Below, in pieces: positions 45,638 to 54,956 of a stretch of DNA of 64,000 nt. The stretch spans positions 682,001 through 746,000 of the forward strand of contig JABFGC010000001.1 in assembly GCA_013112685.1 (NCBI GenBank), read 5' to 3'. The position numbers and the translations under genes are program-made. How positions within the stretch are numbered: position 1 is the first letter of the stretch; each line of letters begins with the position of its first letter. Under the pieces are notes generated by a model, which was given only the letters and a program-made list of their open reading frames with translations, had not been told where the DNA came from and made no database searches. The stretch is from Chloroflexota bacterium. GTDB lineage: Bacteria > Chloroflexota > Anaerolineae > Anaerolineales > Villigracilaceae.

Positions 45638-46006
45638 ATGGTATTACGGTCTCCGGTTACCGCCAGGAAAGTTTCACGTCCTGCCCGCGTTTCTATGCGG
45701 ACGATCCGTTCGCTTGCGAAAATCATCGCTGAAAAGTTCGACCCCGAGGAGATCATCCTTTTTGGGTCGCACGCCTACGGCAAGCCCCACGCCTGGAGCG
45801 ATGTGGATTTTCTGGTGGTGATGGATACGCCCAAAGGGGAATTCAAAACCATCATGGAAATTTCGGACCCCCTGCCTGATCTCCCGTTTCGTGTGGACAT
45901 TATCGCGCGTTCGCGTGCGGCCATTGATCGGCGCAAAATACAAGGCGATTTTTTCCTGCGCGAAATCACCACAAAGGGGAAGGTGCTCTATGCGCGAGGT
46001 CACTAG
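45638..46006 (+). CDS. MNT-domain nucleotidyltransferase (antitoxin type)
   Basis: 122 aa. Minimal nucleotidyltransferase motif ILFGSHAYGKPHAWSDVDFLVVMD (GSx10DxD). TATAAT (45626-45631) ends 6 nt before the ATG, pointing to a leaderless message; the internal ATG at 45695 is the alternative start. MNT proteins pair with HEPN toxins and can inactivate them by AMPylation. The partner gene overlaps it by 17 bp but is a remnant. Confidence 0.82.
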   Translation: MVLRSPVTARKVSRPARVSMRTIRSLAKIIAEKFDPEEIILFGSHAYGKPHAWSDVDFLVVMDTPKGEFKTIMEISDPLPDLPFRVDIIARSRAAIDRRKIQGDFFLREITTKGKVLYARGH

Positions 46007-46119
46007 CGAATGGGTTGCCAAGGCAGAACTTGACCGTTCCTCTTGAAATGGCTCATGAAGCCCACAAAAATGCTTCAAAGGTGCGCACGTTCATCCGCAA
46101 GAAACTTGGGATAAAGTGA
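45990..46119 (+). pseudogene. HEPN toxin remnant with internal deletion
   Basis: The ATG overlaps the MNT gene. The first 18 codons (TSEWVAKAELDRSS) look like a HEPN N terminus. Then, in another frame, comes a HEPN-like C terminus (EMAHEAHKNASKVRTFIRKKLGIK) ending in TGA. The 80-90 residues between, including the RxxxxxH RNase motif, are absent. The toxin should therefore be inactive. Confidence 0.6.
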
Positions 46120-46162
46120 TGCGCGAAGAAACCTGGCGCGTGGAGGAGATTACCTTTCAGTA
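46117..46162 (+). repeat. 46-bp direct repeat, copy 2
   Basis: A second copy of the dnaE 3' end, with ATTACC in place of ATCACG and followed by TAG instead of TAA. Its first bases overlap the HEPN remnant's stop codon. Confidence 0.85.
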
Positions 46163-46293
46163 GTTAATCCAACTGAATCATGAAGGACGCAAAAGCCTTG
46201 CTTTGCGTCCTTTTTCATACCCTTCATCCGTGACAAATGACAGATGAATCGGGCAGGGAAAGTCCGTATAGTAGGGTCAAAGGAGAAGTGGAC

Positions 46294-47577
46294 ATGTCGC
46301 ACACTACCCTGAAATCCGGTTACACCGAACTGGTCGAACGTTTGAACCGTTTTCCGCAGGGCGCGCCGCCGTCGGAAACGTTGTATAAAATTCTCAGCAT
46401 CCTTTTCAGCGAACGGGAAGCCGGGCTGGTGGCGCTTCTGCCGATCAAACCGTTTACCGCCGAGAAAGCCAGCCGGGTCTGGGGCATGGACCTGACCGAG
46501 ACCCGCAAGGGCCCTCGATGAACTTGCCAGCCGCGCGATCCTGGTGGATGTGGAACAGAAGGGAAAAACCACCTACACCCTGCCGCCTCCCATGGCGGGA
46601 TTCTTCGAGTTCTCGATGATGCGTCTGCGCGGCGATGTTGACCAAAAGATGCTCGGCGAACTCTTCTATCAATACATGAACGTGGAGGAGGAATTCATCC
46701 GCGGCTTGTTCATTCAGGGGGAGACCCAGTTGGGGCGGGTCTTCGTCCACGAGCCGGCGCTTTCGGAGGAGAACGCCCTGCACGTGCTGGATTATGAACG
46801 CGCCAGCGAGGTGATCCGCACGGCGACCCACCGCGGCATCGGGTTGTGCTATTGCCGCCACAAGATGATGCACATGGGCAGAAACTGTGACGCGCCGATG
46901 GATATTTGCATGACCTTCAACGGCACGGCTCGATCCCTGACCCGTCACGGATACGCGCGGCTGGTGGACGTCCACGAAGGCATGGACCTGCTTCAGGAGG
47001 CGCACGGGCGGAACCTTGTCCAATTTGGCGAGAACGTGCGCGAAAGGGTGAACTTCATCTGCAATTGCTTGCGGTCAGCCGTTGCGAGGCGATGATCGCC
47101 GCCCGCAAATTTGGAATCCTCAACCCGGTGCACACTTCCAACTTTTTGCCGGTTGTGGATGAGACGCAATGCAACGGATGCGGGAAATGTGTCTCCGCCT
47201 GCCCGGTGGAGGCGATGACGCTGGTCTCCGCCAATGACCCGCATCACCCCAAAATGAAAAAAGCCAAAGTGGATGAAGATATTTGCCTCGGCTGCGGCGT
47301 CTGTGTGCGGACTTGCTCGCACGAAGGCTTGTCCCTCCGCCTGCGGGAGAAACGGGTCATCACGCCGTTGAACTCCCTGCACCGCACGGTGGTGATGGCA
47401 ATCGAGCGCGGCGGCTTGCAAGACCTGATTTTTGATAACCGCGTTCTATGGAATCACCGCGCGCTCGCGGCGGTCTTCGGCGTCATCCTGCGCCTGCCGC
47501 CCATTCGACAATTCATGGCAAGCCGGCAGGTGAAATCCCGCTACATGGAATATCTTATTACACACATCAAGGTATAA
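46294..47577 (+). CDS. 4Fe-4S ferredoxin-domain protein (two frameshifts)
   Basis: About 428 codons. The ATG at 46294 has AAAGGAG upstream. N-terminal winged-helix-like region (LVERLNRFPQGAPPSETLYKIL), middle domain with the Cys pattern GIGLCYCRHKMMHMGRNC, then a Cys cluster (FICNC... CEAMIAARKFG) and two 4Fe-4S motifs: CNGCGKCVSACPVEA and CLGCGVCVRTCSHEG. The frame shifts at 46509-46514 (GGGCCC where GCC-CTC is expected) and near 47070 within the Cys cluster. Probably an electron-transfer or redox-sensing protein; partner unknown. Confidence 0.75.
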
Positions 47578-47613
47578 ACGAACAGACAGCGGGTCAGTTG
47601 AAGTGATGCGCTG

Positions 47614-47642
47614 AGTAGAGCGAGATACTATCTCGCTCTACT
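47614..47642. terminator. Hairpin after the Fe-S gene
   Basis: AGTAGAGCGAGATA and TATCTCGCTCTACT arms, almost perfect. There is no long T run, so it could be a repeat rather than a terminator. Confidence 0.5.
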
Positions 47643-47700
47643 TTACTTCTTCGTTTACCGCTGCCAACGAATATTGTTCCGCGCGGGTTACAATATCCCC

Positions 47701-48744
47701 ATGACCCACAACCTCCTCCATCTTGCCCGCGCCAACGGAAACCCCGTCATCGAGGGCAATCACGTTACCTTCGTGTGGCAGGGAAAGTCCGCGCCGTATT
47801 TCATTGACGATATTCACATGTGGGAGAACAACCCGCAGAGGATGAAACGCGTTGCCCCCGACCTGTGGGCGTTCACCCTCGAACTGGATTCCGCCGCCTA
47901 TCTCGAATACGCCTTCTATGACCCGCGCGCGAAGAAGCGCCTCAAAGATCCGTTGAACAAAAAGACGGTCTTCAACGGCGTGAATGCCTACAATCATTTT
48001 TTCTACATGCCCGGGGCGTCGCCAACTCCGTATGCAGTCAAGTGTAAAGGCGTCCCCAGCGGACGGGTGACACGTCATCTCGTGGATGCGTGGATGCTTC
48101 AGGATAACAGCAAACGCGAACTGCATCTGTACCAGCCGCCCGTTAAAAAGCCCGTGCCGCTCCTGCTCGTCTACGACGGCACGGATTATCTCAAACGCGC
48201 CAACCTCAACATCATCGTGGATAACCTCATCCATGAGAAGCGCATCCAGCCGATCGCGATGGCATTCCTGCAAAATGGCGGCGACCGCCGCGGCGTGGAA
48301 TATGCCTGTTCCGATGCGACACTGATGACGCTGGAACATTCCGTCATGCCGTTTGCGGCGAAAAAATTGAACCTGATGGACATCAAAACCACGCGCGGCG
48401 CGTACGGCGTGCTGGGCGCATCCTTCAGCGGATTGATGTCCGTTTACACAGGCTTGCGGATGCCGGAAGTCTTCGGCAAAGTGATGGCCCAATCGTCCGT
48501 GTTCGAGGCGGAAGGGCGGGATTTCGTGGCTGTGGATTTGATTCGCGCGAAGATGTCGCGTGAAATCAAAATCTGGATGGACATCGGTCACTTCGACTGG
48601 CTGCTGGAAGACAACCGCCGCATCCAGCCGCTGCTTCAAAATAACGGATACAATGTCGCCTACCGCGAGGCGCCGGCGGGTCACAACTACACCTTCTGGC
48701 GGGATGAACTTCCGCGCGCGCTCGAAGCGATGTTTGGTTTGTAA
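47701..48744 (+). CDS. Enterochelin-esterase-like alpha/beta hydrolase
   Basis: 347 aa. An N-terminal immunoglobulin-like domain (VIEGNHVTFVWQGKSAPYFIDDIHMWENNP) precedes an esterase domain. That has LLLVYDGTDYL, the nucleophile elbow GASFSGLMS, and the His in PAGHNYTFWRDELP. This is the Fes/esterase D-like fold that hydrolyses siderophore or other esters. No siderophore genes are nearby. TACAAT (47689-47694) lies 6 nt before the ATG, so the message is probably leaderless. Confidence 0.8.
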   Translation: MTHNLLHLARANGNPVIEGNHVTFVWQGKSAPYFIDDIHMWENNPQRMKRVAPDLWAFTLELDSAAYLEYAFYDPRAKKRLKDPLNKKTVFNGVNAYNHFFYMPGASPTPYAVKCKGVPSGRVTRHLVDAWMLQDNSKRELHLYQPPVKKPVPLLLVYDGTDYLKRANLNIIVDNLIHEKRIQPIAMAFLQNGGDRRGVEYACSDATLMTLEHSVMPFAAKKLNLMDIKTTRGAYGVLGASFSGLMSVYTGLRMPEVFGKVMAQSSVFEAEGRDFVAVDLIRAKMSREIKIWMDIGHFDWLLEDNRRIQPLLQNNGYNVAYREAPAGHNYTFWRDELPRALEAMFGL

Positions 48745-48758
48745 ATGGAGAGATGTAA

Positions 48759-50739
48759 ATGAAAAAGATATTTATCGTCATCGTGGTTCTTTCGTTCATC
48801 CTGCAAGCGTGCGCAGCGGCAACCCCGGTTTCAAATGAAGCGCCCACAGACGCGGTCGAACCAACCGTCGGCGAAACGGAGGCTGGGGTCGAGGATACAA
48901 TTACCCGTCTGGAAGGACTCGGCGGGGTCCCCTGCCCGGAGAGCGACTTTACCTGCGTCACCATCACCGTGCCGTTGAATCATTTCGATCCCAATGATTC
49001 CCGCACGATGGACGTCGTCTTTGCCGTCCTCCCGGCGTCGGGCGAACGCAAAGGCATGTTCGTCACCGCCACAGGCGGACCCGGCTCGGCGGGACTCGCC
49101 AGCGCGGATGCGTACACCGCATCCTTCGACCCCGCGATTCCGAGCATTTCGATATCGTCTTCTTCGACCAGCGCGGCGTGGGGATGTCTGGAAACCTGCA
49201 ATGCGCCGAGGCGGCGGCTGAGTTTTACCTCACCGAAATAGACGCGACCACGCCCGAAGGCGAGCGCGCCACCGTGGACGCCGCGCGCCGTTTTGCGTCC
49301 GATTGCGCGGCGGAGATGGGGAACCCCGAAATGCTCCCGTATCTCGGCACGGCGCAGGCGGTGGAGGATCTCGAAGCCCTGCGCGTTTTGTTCGGCGATG
49401 AAAAGATCTGGCTGTACGGCGAAAGTTACGGCACACAATACGCGCAGACCTACGCCGGCGCGCATCCCGACCGGCTCGGCGGTTTGATCCTCGACGGCAC
49501 CGTGGGCCCTCACGCTTTCAGGCACGGAGTTCCTTGCCGAACAGGCACGCGCGTTCAGCGACGTGCTTGCCGCAACCCTGCAAGCCTGCAACGAAGACGA
49601 CCTCTGCGCCGAAAGCATGGGCGGCGGCGATGCCGTTGCCGCATACGACCAACTGGCGCAGGCGTTGAAGCAGTCGCCGATCCCCTTCGACTTCCCGCGC
49701 CCAAGCGGGCAGTTCGAGGAACGCACGTTTACCTTCTCCGACCTCGAAAGCAGCGCCGCCTCCTATTTGTATTCGGAAGGTTCGCGCATGATCTTCCTGC
49801 GCGCGCTGGCGGCGTACTCCCGCAGCAAGGACATCGTCCCCATGGCGCGCATTTTATACGACGCCTTCTCGCTCGACCCCGAAACCCTCGCGGCGATTCC
49901 CGACCCAACCTATTCCGATGCGGTCTATTACGCCGTGGAATGCGAGGACTATGCTTACTTCAGCGGCGCGCCGGAGGAACGCGCCGATGCCTACCTGCGC
50001 GCGGGCGACGAACTCGACGCCAGCCTGCCGCACTTCTCCTCCATTTTCTACGGCGACCTGCCCTGCGTGTTTTGGTCGCTGAAAATACCAACACCGCGCG
50101 CCCCGCTCCGCTGACAACGGATGAATTTCCAACCCTCGTCCTCGGCGCCGAAGCCGACCCCGCCACCCCGATTGCAAACGGGCAAAGTGTGTTCAGCCGG
50201 CTGCCCAACGCCTATCTTGTCACGCAGACGGGCGGTCGCACGTCATCTTTGGGCGCGGCGTTTCGTGCATTGACGACCTCGTGACGAACTTCCTCGTGGA
50301 TGGCGAACTCCCACCCCGGCGCGAAACCACCTGCGAGGGAACGGTCGCCAGCGAATTTATCCCGCTTTTGCCGGCGCGCATCGCCGAGTCCCCCGACCTG
50401 CTGGAAACCTTCCTTGCGCTGGATAACGAAATCTACTACCTCCCCGAATATTATTATTGGGATGGAGTGGAGCCCGCCGCCGCCGGATGCGCCTTCGGCG
50501 GATCCTTCGCCTTCGAAGGGACGGACTCCGGCGCTTCCTTCCAACTCGACAACTGCTCCTTCATAGACGGTTTTGCCCTCACCGGCAGCGGTTCCCAAAA
50601 CTTCGACGAAGACACCTTCACTCTCGACGTGACGGTGACCGGTCAAAAGGAAGGCGCGCTCACCTACACCCGCAGCGGCGACGGCTCCCTGCGCGTCACC
50701 GGCGAATACGGCGGCGAGCCGGTTGATTTGACGGAGTAG
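48759..50739 (+). CDS. Lipoprotein alpha/beta-hydrolase peptidase, S33-like (four frameshifts)
   Basis: About 660 codons. Signal peptide with lipobox ILQAC. Hydrolase motifs: VTATGGPGSAG, FFDQRGVGMSG, nucleophile elbow LYGESYGTQYAQTYA, and a C-terminal block near GAEADPATPIANG with His downstream. This is the layout of tripeptidyl-aminopeptidase-like S33 enzymes. Shifts lie near 49142, at 49504-49509 (GGGCCC), near 50076 (GGTC where GGCCC is expected) and near 50232. The last 130 residues form a Cys-containing beta-rich tail. It follows the esterase by 14 bp, so they are likely co-transcribed. Confidence 0.8.
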
Positions 50740-50766
50740 GGAGAGCGGCGATAGGAAAAAGGTTTA

Positions 50767-50804
50767 AAGACCTGACAGGTTTTTTCAGAAACCTGTCAGG
50801 TCTT
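50767..50804 (+). terminator. Terminator, AACCTGACAGGT type
   Basis: AAGACCTGACAGGTTT and AAACCTGTCAGGTCTT arms around TTTCAG, followed by a T-rich tract. Confidence 0.7.
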
Positions 50805-50912
50805 CTTTATCCTTCGGGGTGAACCCCTTTCATGGATACCCTGCGGCTAAGAAGGCTTTTTACATGCTCTTTTAGGCGCTCTGGGTAAGACAATTACCCG
50901 CTTGAATTTCCT

Positions 50913-51057
50913 TGGCTCTCCCGTAATTAACGGGAAAGAGCCTAACCACCAAGGGCACCAAGTACACAAAGGAGGGAAAAGGCGTCAACTTTACAGGCGT
51001 TTTTCCTTCGTGATCGTCGTGTCCTTGGTGTTTAAATAGTTTTCCCGTTAAAAACGG
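50913..51057. repeat. Cluster of nested palindromes before the HU-like gene
   Basis: GGCTCTCCCGT-AATTA-ACGGGAAAGAGCC is followed by ACCACCAAGGGCACCAAG...CTTGGTGTTT and CCCGTTAAAAACGG. The rest of 50740-51138 contains no gene I can support apart from the HU-like promoter at 51076-51084. Confidence 0.55.
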
Positions 51058-51075
51058 CAGAACCATTTCCTTTTA

Positions 51076-51084
51076 TGATATACT
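51076..51084 (+). promoter_or_regulatory. Extended -10 promoter of the HU-like gene
   Basis: TG-A-TATACT, 55 bp before the ATG, identical to the dnaN box at 9250-9258. Confidence 0.5.
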
Positions 51085-51138
51085 GCGCCGGCGGGCAGGA
51101 ATCTCTTATCATCAAAATCAATTCAGGAGGTATACGCT

Positions 51139-51537
51139 ATGGCTAAGAAAATTCAAGCATGGGCTGCCTACGGACCGAAGATCGAACTCGCCGATCCCAT
51201 GACTAAGGAAGAAGTGATCGAAAACATCATTGCCGCCACCAACCAGAGCAAGGGTTCAGTGCTGGCGGTGCTGGCAGAGCTGGATGTTCAACTCGAGGCG
51301 GGGTTGAAAGCGGGGCGCATTGTGCAATTGCCCAACGGCACGCACTTTGAGCCCATTGGCAAAAAGGACGGTTCGATTGACATCGGCGTGCGGGTAAACC
51401 CCGACCTCGACAAGAATGTCAACGCGGGCTTTCGCGGGACGTGGGTGAACGGCGACAATATCGGCAAGACCGAAGCCGAGATCGTCGCGCTATGGAACGA
51501 GGCGCACCCGGACGACCCAATTCCGGCGGGCGGCTAA
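51139..51537 (+). CDS. HU/IHF-like DNA-binding protein
   Basis: 132 aa. ATG after AGGAGGTATACGCT, a very strong ribosome binding site that suggests high expression. The first two thirds have the HU-fold pattern (PMTKEEVIENIIAATNQSKGSVLAVLAELDVQLEAGLKAGRIVQLPNGTHFEP). The end is acidic with Pro and Gly. It differs from classical HU by lacking the DNA-intercalating Pro arm; closest in layout to the variant HU-domain families. Probably nucleoid-associated. Confidence 0.65.
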   Translation: MAKKIQAWAAYGPKIELADPMTKEEVIENIIAATNQSKGSVLAVLAELDVQLEAGLKAGRIVQLPNGTHFEPIGKKDGSIDIGVRVNPDLDKNVNAGFRGTWVNGDNIGKTEAEIVALWNEAHPDDPIPAGG

Positions 51538-51609
51538 ATCCCTTTCCCTGCCCGTTTTCTCGCGTAAAAGGCGGTTTGACCCCCGGTCGAGCCGCCTTTT
51601 TTGTTTCCC

Positions 51610-51704
51610 GGCTTAATTTCAAAGTTTCTTGGCTTAACTTTCAAGTTTGTTGGCTTAACTTCGAAGTTTCTTGGCTTAACTTTGAGGTTTGCTGGCTTAA
51701 TTTG
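51610..51704. repeat. 21-bp tandem repeat, about 4.5 units
   Basis: Units start at 51610, 51631, 51652, 51673 and 51694 with consensus GGCTTAACTTTCAAGTTTCTT. Because 21 is a multiple of 3, every frame is open through it and translates as heptads (for example KLSQETS on the minus strand). There is no credible gene around it. Confidence 0.8.
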
Positions 51705-51781
51705 GCGGTGAGACCTCGGAGGTCTGTGCCCAAAACAAAAGGGTCGGGTATACTTGGGGAAAGTTGGGGTAAACCCCGCCT

Positions 51782-54148
51782 ATGACCCTCAACGAATCCG
51801 ATACCCGCTCGAAATTGATTGATCCTGTCCTCCACACACGCGGCTGGACGGAGGATTTGATTCGGCGTGAGGAGACGGCGGGGGCGGTGGAGATTTCGGA
51901 AAACCGCGCGCGGCGGCGGTCGCATGGACGGGTGGATTACACGCTGCGCGTGAAAGTGACGCAAGACTCGCAACCTGTGGCGATTGGCTTGATCGAAGCC
52001 AAAGCCGAGCATTTGCCGCCCGATCATGGCTTGGAACAAGCCAAGGCGTATTCGGTCAGTAAACGTTTGAATGTGCCGTTCGTGTTTTCGACCAACGGGC
52101 ATTTGTTTGTAATGTACGATGTCTTTACGGGGGTGACGAGCAAGCCGCGCAAGTTGGATGAATTCCCAAGACCCGAAGAATTACGAAGCGCTTACGAGCG
52201 CGGCATGGGCTTTACGCTTGATTCAGAAGCCGCCAAGCCGTTGCTGACGCGCTATTCAGGCGGCGAAGCCACGCGAAGATATTATCAAGATGCCGCCATT
52301 CGCGCGGTGTTCGAGAAGATCGCCAAGGGTGATAACCGCGCGTTGCTTTCTCTGGCAACGGGCGCAGGCAAGACCTTTATTGCCGTCAACTTATTGAAGC
52401 GCATTGCGGATGCGGGGCAGTTACGGCGCGCCTTGTTCATCTGTGACCGCGACGAACTGCGGGCGCAGGGACTGGCGGCGTTTCAAAACGTCTTTGGGGC
52501 GGATGCGGCGGCGGTGGTCAAAGGCAACCCGCAGAAGAACGCGCGGATTTTAATTGCCACGTATCAGACTCTGGATGTGGACACAGAAGAAGCCGATGCA
52601 AACTTCCTGAAAATGAATTACCCTGAAAATTATTTCAGCCACATCATCATTGACGAGTGCCATCGTTCGGCATGGGGCAAATGGAGCGAGGTGCTTAAGC
52701 GGAACCCTGCCGCAGTGCAGGTCGGGTTAACCGCAACGCCGCGCCAACTCAAAGGTCTGAATTGGAGCGAGTTTCCAGAGGATGATCAGGTCACAGCGGA
52801 CAACATCCACTATTTTGGCGAACCCGTCTACGAGTACGACATGTCGCAAGGTATGGACGATGGCTACCTGGCGGCGTGTGAGATCATCCAGCGCGATATC
52901 TTTTTGGATGAGAAGCCGCAGAGCGAGCGCGAAACAGGCGTGGAGCAGAACGACCTGAAAGACAAAACGCTGACCGACCCGCTGACGGGCGAAGCGGTGG
53001 ATTACAAACGACTGAGCAAGAAATACAGCGCATCCAGCTTTGAAGACCGTTTGCAAATGCCAGACCGCGTACAAGCCATGTGCGAAGATTTGTTTGATCT
53101 GCTGATGCGCACAGGCGGACCCGAACAAAAGACGATCATCTTTTGCGCGCGCGACCCCCATGCGGATAAAGTCGCGATTGCCATGAACAACCTGTATGCG
53201 GCATGGTGCAAGACCAACGACATAAAACAATTGCAGCCGTATGCCTTCAAATGCACGGCGGCATCTTCGGGCAATGACCAACTGGCAGATTTGCGCGGAG
53301 CGTCGCGCAGTCATTTCATCGCCACCACGGTGGATTTGCTCAGCACAGGCGTGGATGTGCCTGTGGTGCAAAACATCGTCTTTTTCAAATACGTGCAATC
53401 GCCCATCGCCTTCTATCAAATGGTGGGACGCGGCACACGCCTGCACCCGCCCAGCGGCAAGCTGATGTTCCGCGTCTACGATTACACCGATGTCACGCGC
53501 CTGTTCGGTCAGGCGTTCCTGACGCGCTTCATCAAAGAACCTGAAAACAAAGCGATCACCTCCGACCCCAAGCCCTTCACCCCGCCCGTGCAGGTGGAAG
53601 GTTTCGAGGTGACCATCAACGAAGCGGGCAAATCCATTTTGACGATGGTGGACGGCAAAGCCATGCCCGTGACGGTGGAGGAATACAAAGAACGCCTCAC
53701 ATGTGACCTGGTGACTCATGCCCCCACTCTCGACGATTTTCGCCGCCTGTGGGTTGACCCGTCTGCACGTCACGACCTGCTCGACAAATTACCCGACGGC
53801 GCGCGCTCGGCATTGCTGGTACGCGCCCTGGAGGATATGGACGCCTTCGACTTGTATGATGTGCTGGGGGAACTGGGCTATGGATTAAACCCGCGCACCC
53901 GACTCGACCGTGCGGCTGCTTTTACCTACAAACATTCGGCGTGGCTGAACACGATGCCCAAGCAAAGCGCCGAGACCTTGCGGGCATTGGCATTGCAATT
54001 CGGGCGGGCTGGTACCGACGGATTGGAAAGCCCGCATATCTTTGACACGCCCGAAGTGGAAAAAGCAGGTGGTTTGATTGCCCTGCGCGCCTTCGGGCAA
54101 CCTGCTGAGATTTTGCGCGAGACCAAGGCAAGGATTTTTGCGGCTTAA
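51782..54148 (+). CDS. hsdR: Type I restriction enzyme R subunit (EcoEI-like)
   Basis: 788 aa. The N-terminal nuclease region has IGLIEAKAEHLPPDHGLEQAKAY, containing the E-x-K catalytic pair. The helicase core has Walker A ATGAGKTF near residue 195, Walker B/DEAH-type IIIDECHRS near 291, GLTATPRQ and motif VI MVGRGTRLHP. The C terminus is the EcoEI-type coupling region. Works with HsdM and HsdS to cut DNA at a distance from unmodified sites. The S and M genes are downstream but separated by inserted modules. Confidence 0.9.
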   Translation: MTLNESDTRSKLIDPVLHTRGWTEDLIRREETAGAVEISENRARRRSHGRVDYTLRVKVTQDSQPVAIGLIEAKAEHLPPDHGLEQAKAYSVSKRLNVPFVFSTNGHLFVMYDVFTGVTSKPRKLDEFPRPEELRSAYERGMGFTLDSEAAKPLLTRYSGGEATRRYYQDAAIRAVFEKIAKGDNRALLSLATGAGKTFIAVNLLKRIADAGQLRRALFICDRDELRAQGLAAFQNVFGADAAAVVKGNPQKNARILIATYQTLDVDTEEADANFLKMNYPENYFSHIIIDECHRSAWGKWSEVLKRNPAAVQVGLTATPRQLKGLNWSEFPEDDQVTADNIHYFGEPVYEYDMSQGMDDGYLAACEIIQRDIFLDEKPQSERETGVEQNDLKDKTLTDPLTGEAVDYKRLSKKYSASSFEDRLQMPDRVQAMCEDLFDLLMRTGGPEQKTIIFCARDPHADKVAIAMNNLYAAWCKTNDIKQLQPYAFKCTAASSGNDQLADLRGASRSHFIATTVDLLSTGVDVPVVQNIVFFKYVQSPIAFYQMVGRGTRLHPPSGKLMFRVYDYTDVTRLFGQAFLTRFIKEPENKAITSDPKPFTPPVQVEGFEVTINEAGKSILTMVDGKAMPVTVEEYKERLTCDLVTHAPTLDDFRRLWVDPSARHDLLDKLPDGARSALLVRALEDMDAFDLYDVLGELGYGLNPRTRLDRAAAFTYKHSAWLNTMPKQSAETLRALALQFGRAGTDGLESPHIFDTPEVEKAGGLIALRAFGQPAEILRETKARIFAA

Positions 54149-54179
54149 AGTCGCTGAGTAATTTTTTGGAGGAAAATAT

Positions 54180-54956
54180 ATGAACTTTACTCATTATGAT
54201 TTAGGAAATAGATCAGGTGGCGAAATTGTAGAAGTTACTCTTTCTGGTAATGCTGCAAATGTCAGGTTAATGGATTCGTCAAATTTCCAAAGTTTCCGAG
54301 CAGGAAGAAAACATAGATATTTTGGTGGACATGCCAAACAATCACCTGTTCGATTACAGATACCGCATTCTGGACATTGGCATATAGCCATTGATTTAGG
54401 TGGATATAAGGGAACAGTTCGATCTTCTATTCAAATTCTTCCTGGTGCATTGCCAGCTTTGAGGGAAATTCCCTTGTCAACAGTTCCTTCGCTTGTTCAT
54501 GGTGATAGAAGTGATCTTCCTCCATCTGAGAGCGAAGAAACACGTGAGTATGATGTGTTTATTTCACACGCAACCGAAGATAAAGACGAAATAGTGCGCC
54601 CGTTAGCACATGCATTGCAAGAAGGTGGTCTAAGGGTTTGGTACGATGAGTTTGAATTGAAAATTGGCGATAGTCTTAGACGAAAGATTGATGCTGGTTT
54701 GGCAAATAGCCGATTTGGGATTGTTGTTTTGTCTCAATCGTTTTTCAGTAAAGGGTGGACGAATTATGAATTAGATGGGTTAGTTACACGGTCAGTAACA
54801 GGTGAACAAATCTTATTGCCGATTTGGCATAAAGTCTCAAAACAAGAAGTTGTAAAATACAGCCCGTCTTTGGCAGATAAATTAGCTCGAAACACAGCAA
54901 TGCATACTGTTGAAGAGATTGCTACCGAAATTATCGAGGTTATTCGCGGTGAATAG
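54180..54956 (+). CDS. DUF1883 plus TIR-domain protein
   Basis: 258 aa. Residues 1-90 (FTHYDLGNRSGGEIVEVTLSG, HSGHWHIAIDLGGYKGTVRSS) form a beta-rich DUF1883 domain. Residues about 122-256 are a TIR domain: YDVFISHATEDKDEIVRPLAHAL, VWYDEFELKIGDSLRRKID, GIVVLSQSFFSKGWTNYELDGL. Bacterial TIR proteins are often NAD-cleaving effectors in phage defence. It lies between hsdR (31 bp) and hsdS (8-bp overlap), so it is expressed with the restriction system. Base composition is more AT-rich than hsdR. Confidence 0.85.
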   Translation: MNFTHYDLGNRSGGEIVEVTLSGNAANVRLMDSSNFQSFRAGRKHRYFGGHAKQSPVRLQIPHSGHWHIAIDLGGYKGTVRSSIQILPGALPALREIPLSTVPSLVHGDRSDLPPSESEETREYDVFISHATEDKDEIVRPLAHALQEGGLRVWYDEFELKIGDSLRRKIDAGLANSRFGIVVLSQSFFSKGWTNYELDGLVTRSVTGEQILLPIWHKVSKQEVVKYSPSLADKLARNTAMHTVEEIATEIIEVIRGE

